A DNA stretch of 64,000 bases, taken from PMP191F sp047602185 (lineage in GTDB: Bacteria; Bacteroidota; Bacteroidia; Chitinophagales; Chitinophagaceae). Both the position numbers and the translations under genes were made by a program. This document shows positions 17,986 through 27,172 of this stretch, piece by piece. The notes under the pieces are model-generated. The model saw only the letters and a program-made list of their open reading frames with translations. It did no database searches and was not told where the DNA came from. The first letter of the stretch is position 1. Each line of letters opens with the position of its first letter. Location: assembly GCA_047602185.1 (NCBI GenBank), contig JASGHY010000001.1, forward strand, positions 7,440,001-7,504,000, written 5' to 3'.

Positions 17986-18921
17986 TTAATACCCGCGTGA
18001 AAGGGTAACAGGATTTTCGATTTTCCCTCCCTTTATAAAGCTGTTGATATTAGCGATCAGTAAGTCTATTTTTCCCGTGTCCTCATCTGCCCGGCCACCG
18101 CCAGAGTGTTGGGTAAGAATTACTTCGGGCATATTCCACAAGGGATTATCGGCAGGTAAAGGCTCTTTTTCTGTAACATCCAGTACGGCTCCGGCCAGTT
18201 TGCCCGATTGTAAAACTGCGATCATAGCGGTTTCATCAGTAGTGTTGCCCCTGCCCACACTGGCATATACACTGCCATTCGGTAAGGCTGCAAACAATTC
18301 TTCTGTCATGTATTTATCTGCGCTGCCCGGTAAAGTATTAATAACAAGATTAGTGGCAGAAAGTGCCTGCAATAATTCTTCTTTGGAGTGAATAGTAGCG
18401 GCAGGATTACTGCGCGCAGCCATGTGAATAGTACATCCAAAACCGGTAAGCATCTCTTTTACTGCCATGCCAATAGCGCCTGCACCAAGTACAATCACCT
18501 GCTGTCTGCCCAAAAGCTGAACCGTATTGCGGATGGCTTTACCATTCCAGTGATGTGCATCCTGCAAACGGACAGATTGTGGAATACCCCGGTACCATGC
18601 CAATACACCCCCTACAATGGTTTCTGCACAGGGACGGGCAAAAAAATCACCCATATTGGCTACAGGGATTGTAAGGGCCAGTTGGCTGTATTTCTCAAAA
18701 CCCGCTGAGTCTAGTTGCCAGAAGGTAAGTTGTTCAGGAAGTGGATCAAACCAATCAAGTGGGGGATTACCGGCTACAATGCTTGCTTCTCGGAAAGCTT
18801 TACGTGCATCTGCATCCGGCAAATTTGTTTTAAAACTGGTCGCTATATTTTCGGGTAAATGTTGAACAAGATATTGCTGAAAAGAAGGACTGTAACTGCT
18901 GTACACAAATAATTTCGTCAT
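17986..18921 (-). CDS. D-2-hydroxyacid dehydrogenase family protein
   Basis: 311 residues, with an N-terminal substrate domain and a Rossmann NAD(P)-binding domain with GAGAIG at 146-151. The catalytic triad is Arg224 (SVGRGN), Glu253 (TEKEPLP) and His272 (TQHSGGG). The fold is of the glyoxylate/hydroxypyruvate reductase (GhrA-like) type. The acidic residue usually ending beta-2 in NAD-specific enzymes is replaced in 'HMAARSNPAA', which suggests NADP (inference). It reduces a 2-keto acid to the D-2-hydroxyacid; the substrate is unknown. It is a single gene, divergent from an SDR gene. Confidence 0.88.
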   Translation of the reverse strand: MTKLFVYSSYSPSFQQYLVQHLPENIATSFKTNLPDADARKAFREASIVAGNPPLDWFDPLPEQLTFWQLDSAGFEKYSQLALTIPVANMGDFFARPCAETIVGGVLAWYRGIPQSVRLQDAHHWNGKAIRNTVQLLGRQQVIVLGAGAIGMAVKEMLTGFGCTIHMAARSNPAATIHSKEELLQALSATNLVINTLPGSADKYMTEELFAALPNGSVYASVGRGNTTDETAMIAVLQSGKLAGAVLDVTEKEPLPADNPLWNMPEVILTQHSGGGRADEDTGKIDLLIANINSFIKGGKIENPVTLSRGY

Positions 18922-19145
18922 GATATAGCCTTTAAATTCAATCCAGGAACGACATCCTTACACCACAATCCTGCATATTTTGAGCAGTAACAGATAAAAG
19001 GATGTCGTCCCTGCTGCCTATTTAATACAAATTAACGGCCATCTGCCCAAAAAACTGAAACTATCACCATTAAATCTGAAACAGTCACCATGCCCGTACG
19101 TACCAGTGCTGGTAATTTTGTGCTGTAAAACTTAATACAAAAACG

Positions 19146-19910
19146 ATGGAATCAACAAACAAAATAGCCCTGGTAACCGGCTCCAGTCGTGGGCTCGGAA
19201 AAAATATGGCCTTGCAATTGGCAGAAAAAGGACATGATGTAATTGTTACCTACAACAGTAAAAAAGAAGAGGCGCAGGAAGTAGTGGCCGCTATTGAAGC
19301 AAAAGGAAGAAAAGCTGTCGCTTTGCAATTGAATACCGGTGAAGTAAAAAGTTTTGATGCTTTTGTTCAACAATTAAAGCAACAATTAACAACCGTGTGG
19401 AAACGCGAAAACTTTGATTTCCTTGTAAACAATGCAGGTATTGATTCAAGAGCTATGATCGCAGATACTACGGAAGAAGCATTTGATAAATTATGCAATA
19501 TCCACCTCAAAGGTGTCTTCTTTCTCACGCAGAAATTATTGCCTGTTATTGCAGACAAAGGCCGCATTATTAATCTCTCTACTGGTTTGGCAAGGTTTAC
19601 CACGCCCGGTTATGCTGCCTATGCTGCCATGAAGGGGGCTATTGAAGTATTTACACGTTATCTCGCAAAGGAAGTAGGGGCAAGAGGTATTAATGCCAAT
19701 GTGGTAGCGCCCGGTATTATCCAGACCGATTTTACAAAATCTGTATATGAAAATCACCCGGAAGCAATTGCTTTTATCACCAGCCAAACGGCACTGGGAA
19801 GAACGGGTGTGCCTGATGATATTGGTGGTATTGTGGCATTCCTTTGTTCTGAAGAAGCCCGCTGGATCACCGCGCAAAGGATCGAAGCCTCAGGGGGAAT
19901 GTTTTTATAG
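19146..19910 (+). CDS. SDR-family oxidoreductase (FabG-like)
   Basis: 254 residues with the classical short-chain dehydrogenase pattern: TGSSRGLG at 11-18, NNAG at 95-98, Ser145 (INLSTG), Tyr159 and Lys163 (YAAYAAMKGA), and a C-terminal substrate region. 'TYNSKKEE' after beta-2 suggests NADP. It is annotated in many genomes as 3-oxoacyl-ACP reductase but lies outside any fatty-acid cluster here, so the substrate is open. The stop is followed directly by a heptad array (agtacga). Confidence 0.88.
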   Translation: MESTNKIALVTGSSRGLGKNMALQLAEKGHDVIVTYNSKKEEAQEVVAAIEAKGRKAVALQLNTGEVKSFDAFVQQLKQQLTTVWKRENFDFLVNNAGIDSRAMIADTTEEAFDKLCNIHLKGVFFLTQKLLPVIADKGRIINLSTGLARFTTPGYAAYAAMKGAIEVFTRYLAKEVGARGINANVVAPGIIQTDFTKSVYENHPEAIAFITSQTALGRTGVPDDIGGIVAFLCSEEARWITAQRIEASGGMFL

Positions 19911-20348
19911 CAAGTACGAAATACGAAGTCAGAAGTACGGAAGGTAAAAATGCAATAGTCAGGATGGCTTGATGGTTGTATGGTTTGATTGTTATGGCCG
20001 ATAGCCATAGAACCTACAACAATCTAACCATCCTGATTTAATATCATCTATTCACTTGCTTCTGCACTCACAACTGACGCCTCACGGTCCTCTCTGGCGC
20101 GTAGTGTTCCGCAGGATCACTCGAGCCTTCCATATGCACCCGGTCTCCGACCGGAATGGTTAATTACAAGTTTGCAATTCATCAACGCTCTACGCACACC
20201 TGCCTGAACGGTTTCACTCGGGTAGGACTGACGCCTCACGGTCTCACGATTCCCCAACCCGAAACATCAAACCCGAAACTCGAAACAGTACTGCCGATTG
20301 CCGTCTGCCGATTCACGATTCCTCTCACGACTCCCCTCCTTTTGGCAT
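19911..20348 (+). repeat. Heptad/octad mosaic element with an internal unique insert
   Basis: It starts with agtacga heptads, then an 8-bp array (ggatggct, tgatggtt, gtatggtt, tgattgtt at about 19963-19994), attcact words, and a GC-richer unique part at about 20085-20220. It ends with cccgaaa heptads and the ttgccga/ctgccga block before the stop of the next minus-strand gene. The unique part has short inverted pieces (e.g. ggtctccgacc) but no identifiable gene. Confidence 0.7.
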
Positions 20349-21233
20349 TTACTTCTTATTAGCCATGATCTGTTTTCCGAAATCGGTTTCCAGGAAGTTC
20401 ACTGCTTCATCATGATCGGTAGAAACAGTAACCGGTAACCATTTCTCAAATTCCGCTTTGCGTACTGCATCGGCATTTTTCAAAAGACCTGCAGCTTCAC
20501 TACCTAATACAAGGTGTACGGGAGGTTCTGCGGTGTACGCCAGCTCAAAGATCACTTTAGCTGCTTTCTCAGGATCACCTACGGGAATAAACTGTCCGCT
20601 TGAAATAAAATCAGCCCTTACATCAACCGTAGTTTCATAACCTTCTACTTTGGGGGCAAAGGTCATAGAAGCTCCTGCCCAGTCTGTACGAAAGCCACCG
20701 GGTTCTACAGAAGTAGTATGTATTCCCAGCGGGGCTATTTCAGAAGCCAGTGATTCTGTAAATCCGCTGATACCGAATTTAGCAGCCTGGTACATCGTGA
20801 TCCCTGCATTACCTATGCGACCACCAATAGAGCTGATCTGGATAATGTGCCCTGAACGTTGTTTACGCATGTAAGGCAATACTGCACGGGTAATGGCAAT
20901 AGGGGCGTACAGGTTTGTTTCCAGTTGACTGCGTACCTGTTCTTCTGTAAAGGCTTCAGCCGCGCCGATAATGCCAAATCCTGCATTATTTACCAGTACA
21001 TCAATACGTCCAAAATGCTGTACGGTAGTTTCAACTGCTGTAGTGATCTGTGCTTTGTCTGTTACGTCCAGTTGCAGTGGCAATACCTGTCCGGGATATT
21101 CTGCTACCAGATCATTCAGTTGCTCTGTGTTGCGGGCAGTGGCGGCCACTTTATCACCTTTTGCCAGTACGGCTTTTGTAATACTTCTGCCTAATCCGCG
21201 TGCGCTTCCTGTTATAAACCAAACTTTACTCAT
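20349..21233 (-). CDS. SDR-family oxidoreductase
   Basis: 294 residues: cofactor motif TGSARGLG at 8-15, NNAG at 82-85, Ser134/135, Tyr148 and Lys152 (YQAAKFG). The long C-terminal part (PGGFRTDW ... GSEAAGLLKNADAVRKAEFEKW) is typical of the 'oxidoreductase, SDR family' subgroup with NADP (Arg after beta-2 in ATARNTEQ). No pathway partner is adjacent. Confidence 0.87.
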   Translation of the reverse strand: MSKVWFITGSARGLGRSITKAVLAKGDKVAATARNTEQLNDLVAEYPGQVLPLQLDVTDKAQITTAVETTVQHFGRIDVLVNNAGFGIIGAAEAFTEEQVRSQLETNLYAPIAITRAVLPYMRKQRSGHIIQISSIGGRIGNAGITMYQAAKFGISGFTESLASEIAPLGIHTTSVEPGGFRTDWAGASMTFAPKVEGYETTVDVRADFISSGQFIPVGDPEKAAKVIFELAYTAEPPVHLVLGSEAAGLLKNADAVRKAEFEKWLPVTVSTDHDEAVNFLETDFGKQIMANKK

Positions 21234-21326
21234 TGTTATTATTTTTTAGCAAAGTTGGTATGAATCAGCACGATCTGTTTTGTTCAGGAGCTCAATGTTT
21301 GTTTGTTGAAAAGCTCAAGTTGGAGC

Positions 21327-21572
21327 AAGTACGAAATAAGAAGTACAAAGTATGGAAGGTGAAAATATCGAATGTCGAATACTGAATATCAAATTTAGAA
21401 GGAAAGCCGAAGGCTGGGTTGAAAAGTTGGAAAGTTGATAGGTTTACAAGGAGTAGCCATTCACTATTGACAATTCACTATTCACTTGCCTCAGCCACTC
21501 ACGACTGACGATTCACGTCTCACGATATTGCCGATTGCCGTCTGCCGATTCACGATTCCCATTCACTATTCA
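21327..21572 (+). repeat. Heptad/octad mosaic element
   Basis: Blocks seen are agtacga heptads, tcgaatg heptads (tcgaatg, tcgaata, ctgaata, tcaaatt), ggttgaaa octads, attcact heptads, ctcacga heptads and the ttgccga/ctgccga block. The order is the same as at 14396-14729 except that the first blocks are missing. Confidence 0.75.
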
Positions 21573-21640
21573 AAAGCTCATTCTCCTTTAAACAAACTGG
21601 GCTCTATAGACCTATGATCCATTTTTTATGAAATGCGCTT

Positions 21641-21706
21641 TTACCATGGATCGACCTTAGGTTTACCTTGGATTTACCTTAGGTTCTCAATAGGTTCTCC
21701 CTCTAT
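21641..21706. repeat. 11-bp-period array (ttaccttaggt)
   Basis: The units are ttaccatggat, cgaccttaggt, ttaccttggat, ttaccttaggt, tctcaataggt and tctccctctat, each 11 bp. It is degenerate but exactly phased. It is not part of the heptad mosaic and lies in the 948-bp gap between two minus-strand genes. Confidence 0.6.
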
Positions 21707-21864
21707 CCCTGAATAGTTCTGATATAAAAGCAAATAGATCTTTATAGCCTTTCTACAAAAAACACCTGTTTTATTAAACACGACCACGGAAACAAAAATT
21801 AGCGTAAATGCCGGAGGTGGCCATTTCGGAAAATAAATGACCCGAATGGGTTATTTATAAGTTG

Positions 21865-22200
21865 AATACAGGAATTAGAAATAAGGAATTTGGAATGAAG
21901 AATGAGAAAGTAAAAGCAGGAAAACAATATCGAATGTTGAGTACTGAATGTTGAATTTAGAAGGAAAGACAGGAAGAAAGTTGGCAGTTGACAGTTATCT
22001 CTAATACAAGCGGCGAGCTTTGAGCTATGAGCGACGAGGAATACAAGTTGGCAGTTAGCAATTTGCAGTTAACAAAACGGATTTGCTGCTTTGCAAGCCT
22101 TTGCCGTCTTTGCGTGAAACCTCAAACTTCAGAACACGAAACATCAAACCCAAAACCCGAAACGGTCTCACGACTGACGTCTCACATCTCACGATTCATT
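21865..22200 (+). repeat. Heptad/octad mosaic element running into a gene end
   Basis: It begins with gaattag-type heptads (gaattag, aaataag, gaatttg, gaatgaa, gaatgag), then tcgaatg, agttggc, tgagctt, a ctttgc block, cccgaaa and ctcacga blocks. The ctcacga block overlaps the last codons and TGA of the FMN reductase gene at 22182. Confidence 0.75.
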
Positions 22201-22724
22201 AGCTCCCCAAACGCTTCAACCAGCTTTTGCACCGACCTCAGGGTTTCTTCATTCGTTATTTCCCCATTGCTGTTCACTTTGGTTTTAATAAAAGAGATCA
22301 GTAGTTGCGTGTCATCTGTTATGTGGGCTTCAATTACTTTCAGTGTGGCCAGCAGCGAAGCGTGTGCAAGATTGCCCTGGGAAGAAGCGGTAATAGCAGC
22401 TACCGGTTTATTCGAAAATTCACAGGAAGATACGGTCCAGTCGATAGCATTTTTTAAAGTACCGGGCAGGCCCATTGCATATTCCGGGGTACAGATCAGG
22501 ATACCATCTGCATTACGCAGTTGTTGCCTGAAGCTGGTAATTACAGCGGGTGGCTGGTCATTATCATCATCAGGATTAAAAGGAGGGATATTCATCAGGC
22601 CCTCAAATAGGGTGATCTCCATCCGGTCTTTAGCCAGGGTGGCGATAGCCTGGATAAGATAAAGATTAGAAGATGCTTTGCGCGTACTTCCACAAATAGC
22701 CAATACCTTTTTAGATGATGACAT
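22182..22724 (-). CDS. NADPH-dependent FMN reductase family protein
   Basis: 180 residues with a flavodoxin-like fold: phosphate-binding GSTRKASSN loop at about 12-20 and the isoalloxazine-contact segment TPEYAMGLPGTLKNAIDW. Such proteins reduce FMN, azo dyes, quinones or chromate with NADPH. The C-terminal residues ELMNREM and the TGA are written in repeat-mosaic DNA (aatcgtgagatgtgag), so the original C-terminus may have been replaced or extended by the repeat. It is a single gene. Confidence 0.86.
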   Translation of the reverse strand: MSSSKKVLAICGSTRKASSNLYLIQAIATLAKDRMEITLFEGLMNIPPFNPDDDNDQPPAVITSFRQQLRNADGILICTPEYAMGLPGTLKNAIDWTVSSCEFSNKPVAAITASSQGNLAHASLLATLKVIEAHITDDTQLLISFIKTKVNSNGEITNEETLRSVQKLVEAFGELMNREM

Positions 22725-22819
22725 GGGGGATATTCAATTTTCAGGGCTAAGGTCTGAAAACAGCAAGAATTATAATATTTAAGTAGTTAACCGCCTGTGG
22801 AGAAAATTGGAGTAAAAGG

Positions 22820-22833
22820 TGCAAACGTTTGCA
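22820..22833. promoter_or_regulatory. LacI-type operator palindrome upstream of GH35
   Basis: tgcaaacgtttgca is a perfect 14-bp palindrome with the central CG and AAACGTTT core typical of LacI/GalR-family operators. It lies about 275 bp before the GH35 start. A TAnnTTTG-like -7 box (TATGTTTG, 22858-22865) follows, but the spacing to a -33 box is not convincing. No LacI-family gene is in the window. Confidence 0.5.
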
Positions 22834-22884
22834 TGTAATAGCTATTGATATTGCTTGTATGTTTGTAAGAAGGGAGGGGGGAAG

Positions 22885-23100
22885 CAAGTGAATGGTGAGT
22901 GATTGCCGGATATTTATGATTGGGGAATTGAGGGATTTTGAGATTGAACCTTTGAAGTAAGTGAATAGTGAATGACTGTTCCTTATAAACTTTTCAACCT
23001 TTCAACTTGTCAACAGCTAACTGGCCTTCCTTCGGATTTCGAAATTTAGAATTCGGATTTCTTATTTGTATTTGCTCATAGCTCGCAGCTTCTCTAAACT
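22885..23100 (-). repeat. Heptad/octad mosaic element, inverted orientation
   Basis: The complements of the agttga octads (ttcaacctttcaacttgtcaac), the tcgaat block and the gagcta block (gctcatagctcgcagc) appear in reverse order. The element therefore lies inverted, between a LacI-type palindrome and the GH35 start, forming the leader of that gene. Confidence 0.65.
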
Positions 23101-23106
23101 CAATAT

Positions 23107-24963
23107 ATGAAACGCATCACTTTATTACTTGCATTCACCTTCTTTACAATAGTCGCTGCTCTTGCCCAGCAAACTCATAAGTTTGAGATCAGCGGCGGCC
23201 ATTTTTTATATGATGGAAAACCTGTAGAGATCCGTTCCGGAGAAATGCACTTCGCCCGTGTGCCTGCTCAGTATTGGCGGCACCGTCTCAAAATGCTCAA
23301 GGCAATGGGATTGAACACTGTCGCTACTTATGTTTTCTGGAATTACCATGAAACTGCTCCCGGCGTATGGGACTTTAAAACAGAGAGCAGGAATATTGCA
23401 GCGTTTGTAAAAACAGCACAGGAAGAAGGGTTGATGGTGATCCTACGGCCTGGTCCTTATGCATGTGCTGAGTGGGAGTTTGGTGGTTACCCCTGGTGGC
23501 TACAGAAAGAAAAGCAGTTGGTGATCCGCGGTAACAATCCTGCATTTCTTGACTCATGTCGTATTTACATCAATAAGCTGGCGGCAGAAGTAAAAGACCT
23601 GCAGATAACACATGGCGGACCGGTAATTATGGTACAGGCAGAAAATGAATTTGGTTCTTATGTAGCCCAGCGAAAAGATATTCCCCTTGCTGAACACAAA
23701 GCCTATAGCGCAGCGATCAAACAACAATTATTACAAGCAGGTTTTGATGTGCCACTGTTTACTTCAGATGGCAGTTGGTTGTTTGAGGGCGGTACTATTG
23801 AAGGTACCTTGCCTACAGCCAATGGAGAGGACAATGTTGAAAAGCTGAAAGAAGTAGTAAATAAGTACCACAACAACATGGGCCCTTATATGGTGGCCGA
23901 GTTTTATCCCGGCTGGCTGATCCACTGGGCCGAGAAGTTCCCTAATGTAGCTACAGAAGAGGTTGTAAAGCAAACAGAGAAGTATTTACAGGCAGGCGTA
24001 TCATTCAATTTCTATATGGTACATGGCGGTACTAATTTCGGGTTCACCAGTGGCGCCAATTACGATAAACAACACGATATTCAGCCGGATATTACCAGTT
24101 ATGATTATGATGCACCTATCAGCGAGGCTGGTTGGGTAACTCCCAAGTATACTGCTGTGCGCAATAAACTGCAGGAGTATACCAAAACAAAACTGCCTGA
24201 AGTTCCTGCACCCATTCCAACGATCAGTATTCCTTCCATCTCATTAACAAAAGCAGTAAGCCTGTTTGATATAGCAGCAGACATAAAGCCTGTAACAACT
24301 GATACTCCCCGTACTTTTGAAGACATTAACCAGGGACATGGCTATATCATATACAGCCGTAAGTTTAAACAACCCATCAATGGTAAACTGGAAATAAAAG
24401 GCCTGCGTGATTATGCATTGGTGTATGTAAATGGCGAGAAAGTGGCAGAGTTGAATCGTATCAACAAAAACTACAGCTGTGAAATTGATATTCCTTTCAA
24501 TGCACGCCTGGATATTCTGGTAGAGAACATGGGAAGGATTAATTATGGCGCAGAGATCGTACACAATCTGAAAGGGATCATTAGTCCGGTTAGTATCAAT
24601 GGAACTGAGATCACCGGTAATTGGGAAATGTATCCTTTGCCTATGAGCAATGTTCCTGATCTTAAAAAATATGCCAACGTAAATAAAAAAGGGACACCTT
24701 CCATTTACCAGGGTAGCTTTACCTTAACCGCAACAGGCGACACCTTTCTCGATATGGAGCAATGGGGTAAAGGCATCGTGTTTATCAATGGTCATAATCT
24801 TGGCAGGTATTGGAAAGTGGGTCCTCAGCAAACATTATATGTACCTGGCTGCTGGCTCAGGAAAGGAAAGAATGAGATCGTGATCTTTGAACAGCAGAAT
24901 GATGTATTACATAAAAATATCAGCGCAGTAAAAACACCCGTATTAACTAAGCTGGTGAATTAA
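23107..24963 (+). CDS. GH35 beta-galactosidase, exported
   Basis: 618 residues: signal peptide 1-21 (ALA-QQT), (beta/alpha)8 barrel with RPGPYACAEWEFGGYPWW at about 114-131, acid/base Glu181 in AENEFGSY and nucleophile Glu265 in MVAEFYPGW, then beta-rich jelly-roll domains (from about 390) with a final galactose-binding-like module. It releases terminal beta-galactose from oligosaccharides, as in plant xyloglucan/galactan or host glycans. The start ATG 23107 gives the signal peptide directly. Regulation by the palindrome at 22820 is likely, with a perfect terminator at 25022. Confidence 0.93.
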   Translation: MKRITLLLAFTFFTIVAALAQQTHKFEISGGHFLYDGKPVEIRSGEMHFARVPAQYWRHRLKMLKAMGLNTVATYVFWNYHETAPGVWDFKTESRNIAAFVKTAQEEGLMVILRPGPYACAEWEFGGYPWWLQKEKQLVIRGNNPAFLDSCRIYINKLAAEVKDLQITHGGPVIMVQAENEFGSYVAQRKDIPLAEHKAYSAAIKQQLLQAGFDVPLFTSDGSWLFEGGTIEGTLPTANGEDNVEKLKEVVNKYHNNMGPYMVAEFYPGWLIHWAEKFPNVATEEVVKQTEKYLQAGVSFNFYMVHGGTNFGFTSGANYDKQHDIQPDITSYDYDAPISEAGWVTPKYTAVRNKLQEYTKTKLPEVPAPIPTISIPSISLTKAVSLFDIAADIKPVTTDTPRTFEDINQGHGYIIYSRKFKQPINGKLEIKGLRDYALVYVNGEKVAELNRINKNYSCEIDIPFNARLDILVENMGRINYGAEIVHNLKGIISPVSINGTEITGNWEMYPLPMSNVPDLKKYANVNKKGTPSIYQGSFTLTATGDTFLDMEQWGKGIVFINGHNLGRYWKVGPQQTLYVPGCWLRKGKNEIVIFEQQNDVLHKNISAVKTPVLTKLVN

Positions 24964-25021
24964 TCCTGCTTACTAAAAGGGGCGATACCCTGAATGGCTT
25001 AGACCTGTAAGGTCGGCTTAA

Positions 25022-25066
25022 ATAAAAAGGGGCGACATTCTTCCAAAGAATGTCGCCCCTTTTTAT
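25022..25066. terminator. Bidirectional terminator with 21-bp perfect stem
   Basis: ataaaaaggggcgacattctt pairs perfectly with its complement across a 3-nt loop. A/T runs on both sides let it serve both GH35 (plus) and the YegP-like gene (minus). Confidence 0.93.
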
Positions 25067-25079
25067 TATTAGAATATGC

Positions 25080-25406
25080 TTATACCTCTTCAACAGCAGC
25101 TTCAGGAGCATTCTTTTTTACAGATTCAATGCCTTTTTCCATACTTGCTGTAGATTCATACAGCTCGCTTTTTCCTATTGGCTCTCCATTGCCTGCCTTC
25201 AGAACAAAGAATGGTTTGTTGTTAGTAGAAGTCTTTCGTTCATATTTGCTATCATCAGATGCATTCGTTTTTACGGATTCAATGCCTTTTTCACAACTGG
25301 CTTTGGCAGTGTATGATTCGCTGGTAAGAATAATCTCTCCATTTCCCGCTTTCAGATTGAACATGAACTGACCGTTAGATTGTTTCTTAATAACAAACTT
25401 ACCCAT
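25080..25406 (-). CDS. YegP-like DUF1508 protein, two tandem domains
   Basis: 108 residues from ATG 25406 (MGKFVIKKQSNG). Two DUF1508 repeats are present: 'GQFMFNLKAGNGEIILTSESY' with 'KASCEKGIESVKTNA', and 'KPFFVLKAGNGEPIGKSELY' with 'TASMEKGIESVKKNA'. The family is small, cytoplasmic and widespread, often induced by stress; its function is unknown. A longer frame to 25442 would add 12 residues and is less likely because MGKF is the common start. Confidence 0.88.
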   Translation of the reverse strand: MGKFVIKKQSNGQFMFNLKAGNGEIILTSESYTAKASCEKGIESVKTNASDDSKYERKTSTNNKPFFVLKAGNGEPIGKSELYESTASMEKGIESVKKNAPEAAVEEV

Positions 25407-25684
25407 AGATTTACGATTTAATGGTTTTACAATTGTTGGCACAATACAAGCTATAAGTTATATATTTTTTATTAATGGTGTAATAAAGTGTTGAACTTTA
25501 ATCTGTACAGATGCTTGTAAAACAAAACCATTAGGGTGAAGAGCAGGTAAATGTAGTTGCTTATGAGCTTATTATGTCGCTGTTTTACTGCTTTAGCTTT
25601 TCATGTTCCCGTTAATGTTTTATTAATTTGGAGAGGCCTTTTATGAGACTCTCTTCCTGTACAGTAAGTTTAACCATCATCAAC

Positions 25685-27172
25685 ATGCGTATCATGAAAG
25701 TTTGCTCTACACTATTGATTGGTATTGTTATCGGTAAAATTGTTGTGGCACAGGATGATCTTGCAGTGGTAAATAATGGTCTTACCAAAAATATCATTGC
25801 AGGTGCAGGAACTGAATTAAAGACTTACAATATCTACCAGCGGATGCAAACGCATCATGTAAATGGAGTAAGCATTGCTATTATTAACAACGGAGCTATT
25901 ACTGCTTTAAAAACTTATGGTATAAAAGATGCCGGGAATCCTGCTGATTCTGTAACTACGCAAACATTGTTTCAGTTGGCTTCCATTGGTAAGGTTATTA
26001 CTGCAATGGCTGCATTACACCTGGTACGTGAAAACAAGATTGGGCTCGACCAGGATGTAAATGAAAAACTTACCAGTTGGAAGATTCCTGGTAATGAAAT
26101 GACAGCTGCCAAAAAAGTTACGTTAAGAACCTTGCTTTCCCATTCAGCGGGATTTACTGACGATTATGGTTTTGAAGGATACCTGCCGCATGCAGAATTG
26201 CCCACCACTGCACAGATCCTGACCGGAGTAAAACCTGCCAACAACAGGAAGAAGCTGGTATCACAGACTATACCGGGTACTGTAGAAAAATACTCAGGTG
26301 GGGGCTATATCATCATCCAGCAATTAATAGAAGATCTTACACATCAGTCTTTCAGCGATTATGTGGATAGTATCATTTTCCGGAGGCTACAGATGAACAA
26401 TACTACTTTTGATTATTACCCCGATGAAAATGGCAGGCCCATAGCCCGTGGACATGATAGTGACGGAAAGATCGATCGTAAAAGAAAGTACCACGTTTAT
26501 CCTGAAAGAGCGGCTGCCGGTCCGTGGACAACGCCGCAGGACGTTGCATTACTCATCATCGAACTGCAGAAAGAGGTTAGTGGTGTATCCGATCTTATAC
26601 TGAATGCTTCACTAGCAAATGAGATGATGAAGCCACAGATCAATTCAATGGGATTAGGACCACATCTGGCAGGTTCTGAAAAACCGCTTGCCTTCTGGCA
26701 TTCAGGCAATACAGCCGGCTATGTTTGTCTTGCATACGGATTGTTGCAACAAGGGCAGGGAGCAGTAATTATGACCAACTCCGACCAGGGAGAATGGCTG
26801 TCACTGGAAATTATGCGAAGCATTGCCAATGCTTATCACTGGCCTGTTATGCAGACCAAAATGCTCAAAACGCTTACTGCAGAGGAATGTGCAACCTATG
26901 CCGGTACTTACGAGGTAAAGAATAACCAGGTAGAGATCATTCAGAATTCAGATCCCGGTATTACCTTCAAAAACGCTACACAGTCATTCAAACTATTACC
27001 ACTTGCTGACGGGCAATTTACGATCTCCGGTTCAGAAGACAGGTTCAGACTGGTATTTGAAAAAGATTCCAATGGTGCCATCACTGGTTTCAGGATCATG
27101 CAGAACGGAGCTGTGGTCAATGCGGTGTTTGAAAAGCAGAACGCGAAACGCCTGACGCAAATACAGTTGTAA
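25685..27172 (+). CDS. Serine beta-lactamase-fold hydrolase, exported
   Basis: About 495 residues from ATG 25685, which gives a compact signal peptide (MRIMKVCSTLLIGIVIG, cleavage at VVA-QDD). ATG 25643 has a good GGAGAGG six bases upstream and is a real alternative. The class C/penicillin-binding fold has Ser100-x-x-Lys103 (ASIGKV), Tyr203 in KYSGGG and the HSGNTAGY segment near the third motif. About 100 C-terminal residues form a lipocalin-like domain. Such proteins are D-amino-acid peptidases or esterases rather than true beta-lactamases. The TAA stop lies inside a ttgtaag heptad of the following mosaic. Confidence 0.86.
   Translation: MRIMKVCSTLLIGIVIGKIVVAQDDLAVVNNGLTKNIIAGAGTELKTYNIYQRMQTHHVNGVSIAIINNGAITALKTYGIKDAGNPADSVTTQTLFQLASIGKVITAMAALHLVRENKIGLDQDVNEKLTSWKIPGNEMTAAKKVTLRTLLSHSAGFTDDYGFEGYLPHAELPTTAQILTGVKPANNRKKLVSQTIPGTVEKYSGGGYIIIQQLIEDLTHQSFSDYVDSIIFRRLQMNNTTFDYYPDENGRPIARGHDSDGKIDRKRKYHVYPERAAAGPWTTPQDVALLIIELQKEVSGVSDLILNASLANEMMKPQINSMGLGPHLAGSEKPLAFWHSGNTAGYVCLAYGLLQQGQGAVIMTNSDQGEWLSLEIMRSIANAYHWPVMQTKMLKTLTAEECATYAGTYEVKNNQVEIIQNSDPGITFKNATQSFKLLPLADGQFTISGSEDRFRLVFEKDSNGAITGFRIMQNGAVVNAVFEKQNAKRLTQIQL

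Noticed and set aside
22128..22138. cttcagaac words at about 22128 and 40700 as further regulator half-sites
   Set aside because: They are single words inside the heptad mosaic, without an 11-bp partner or a nearby start.
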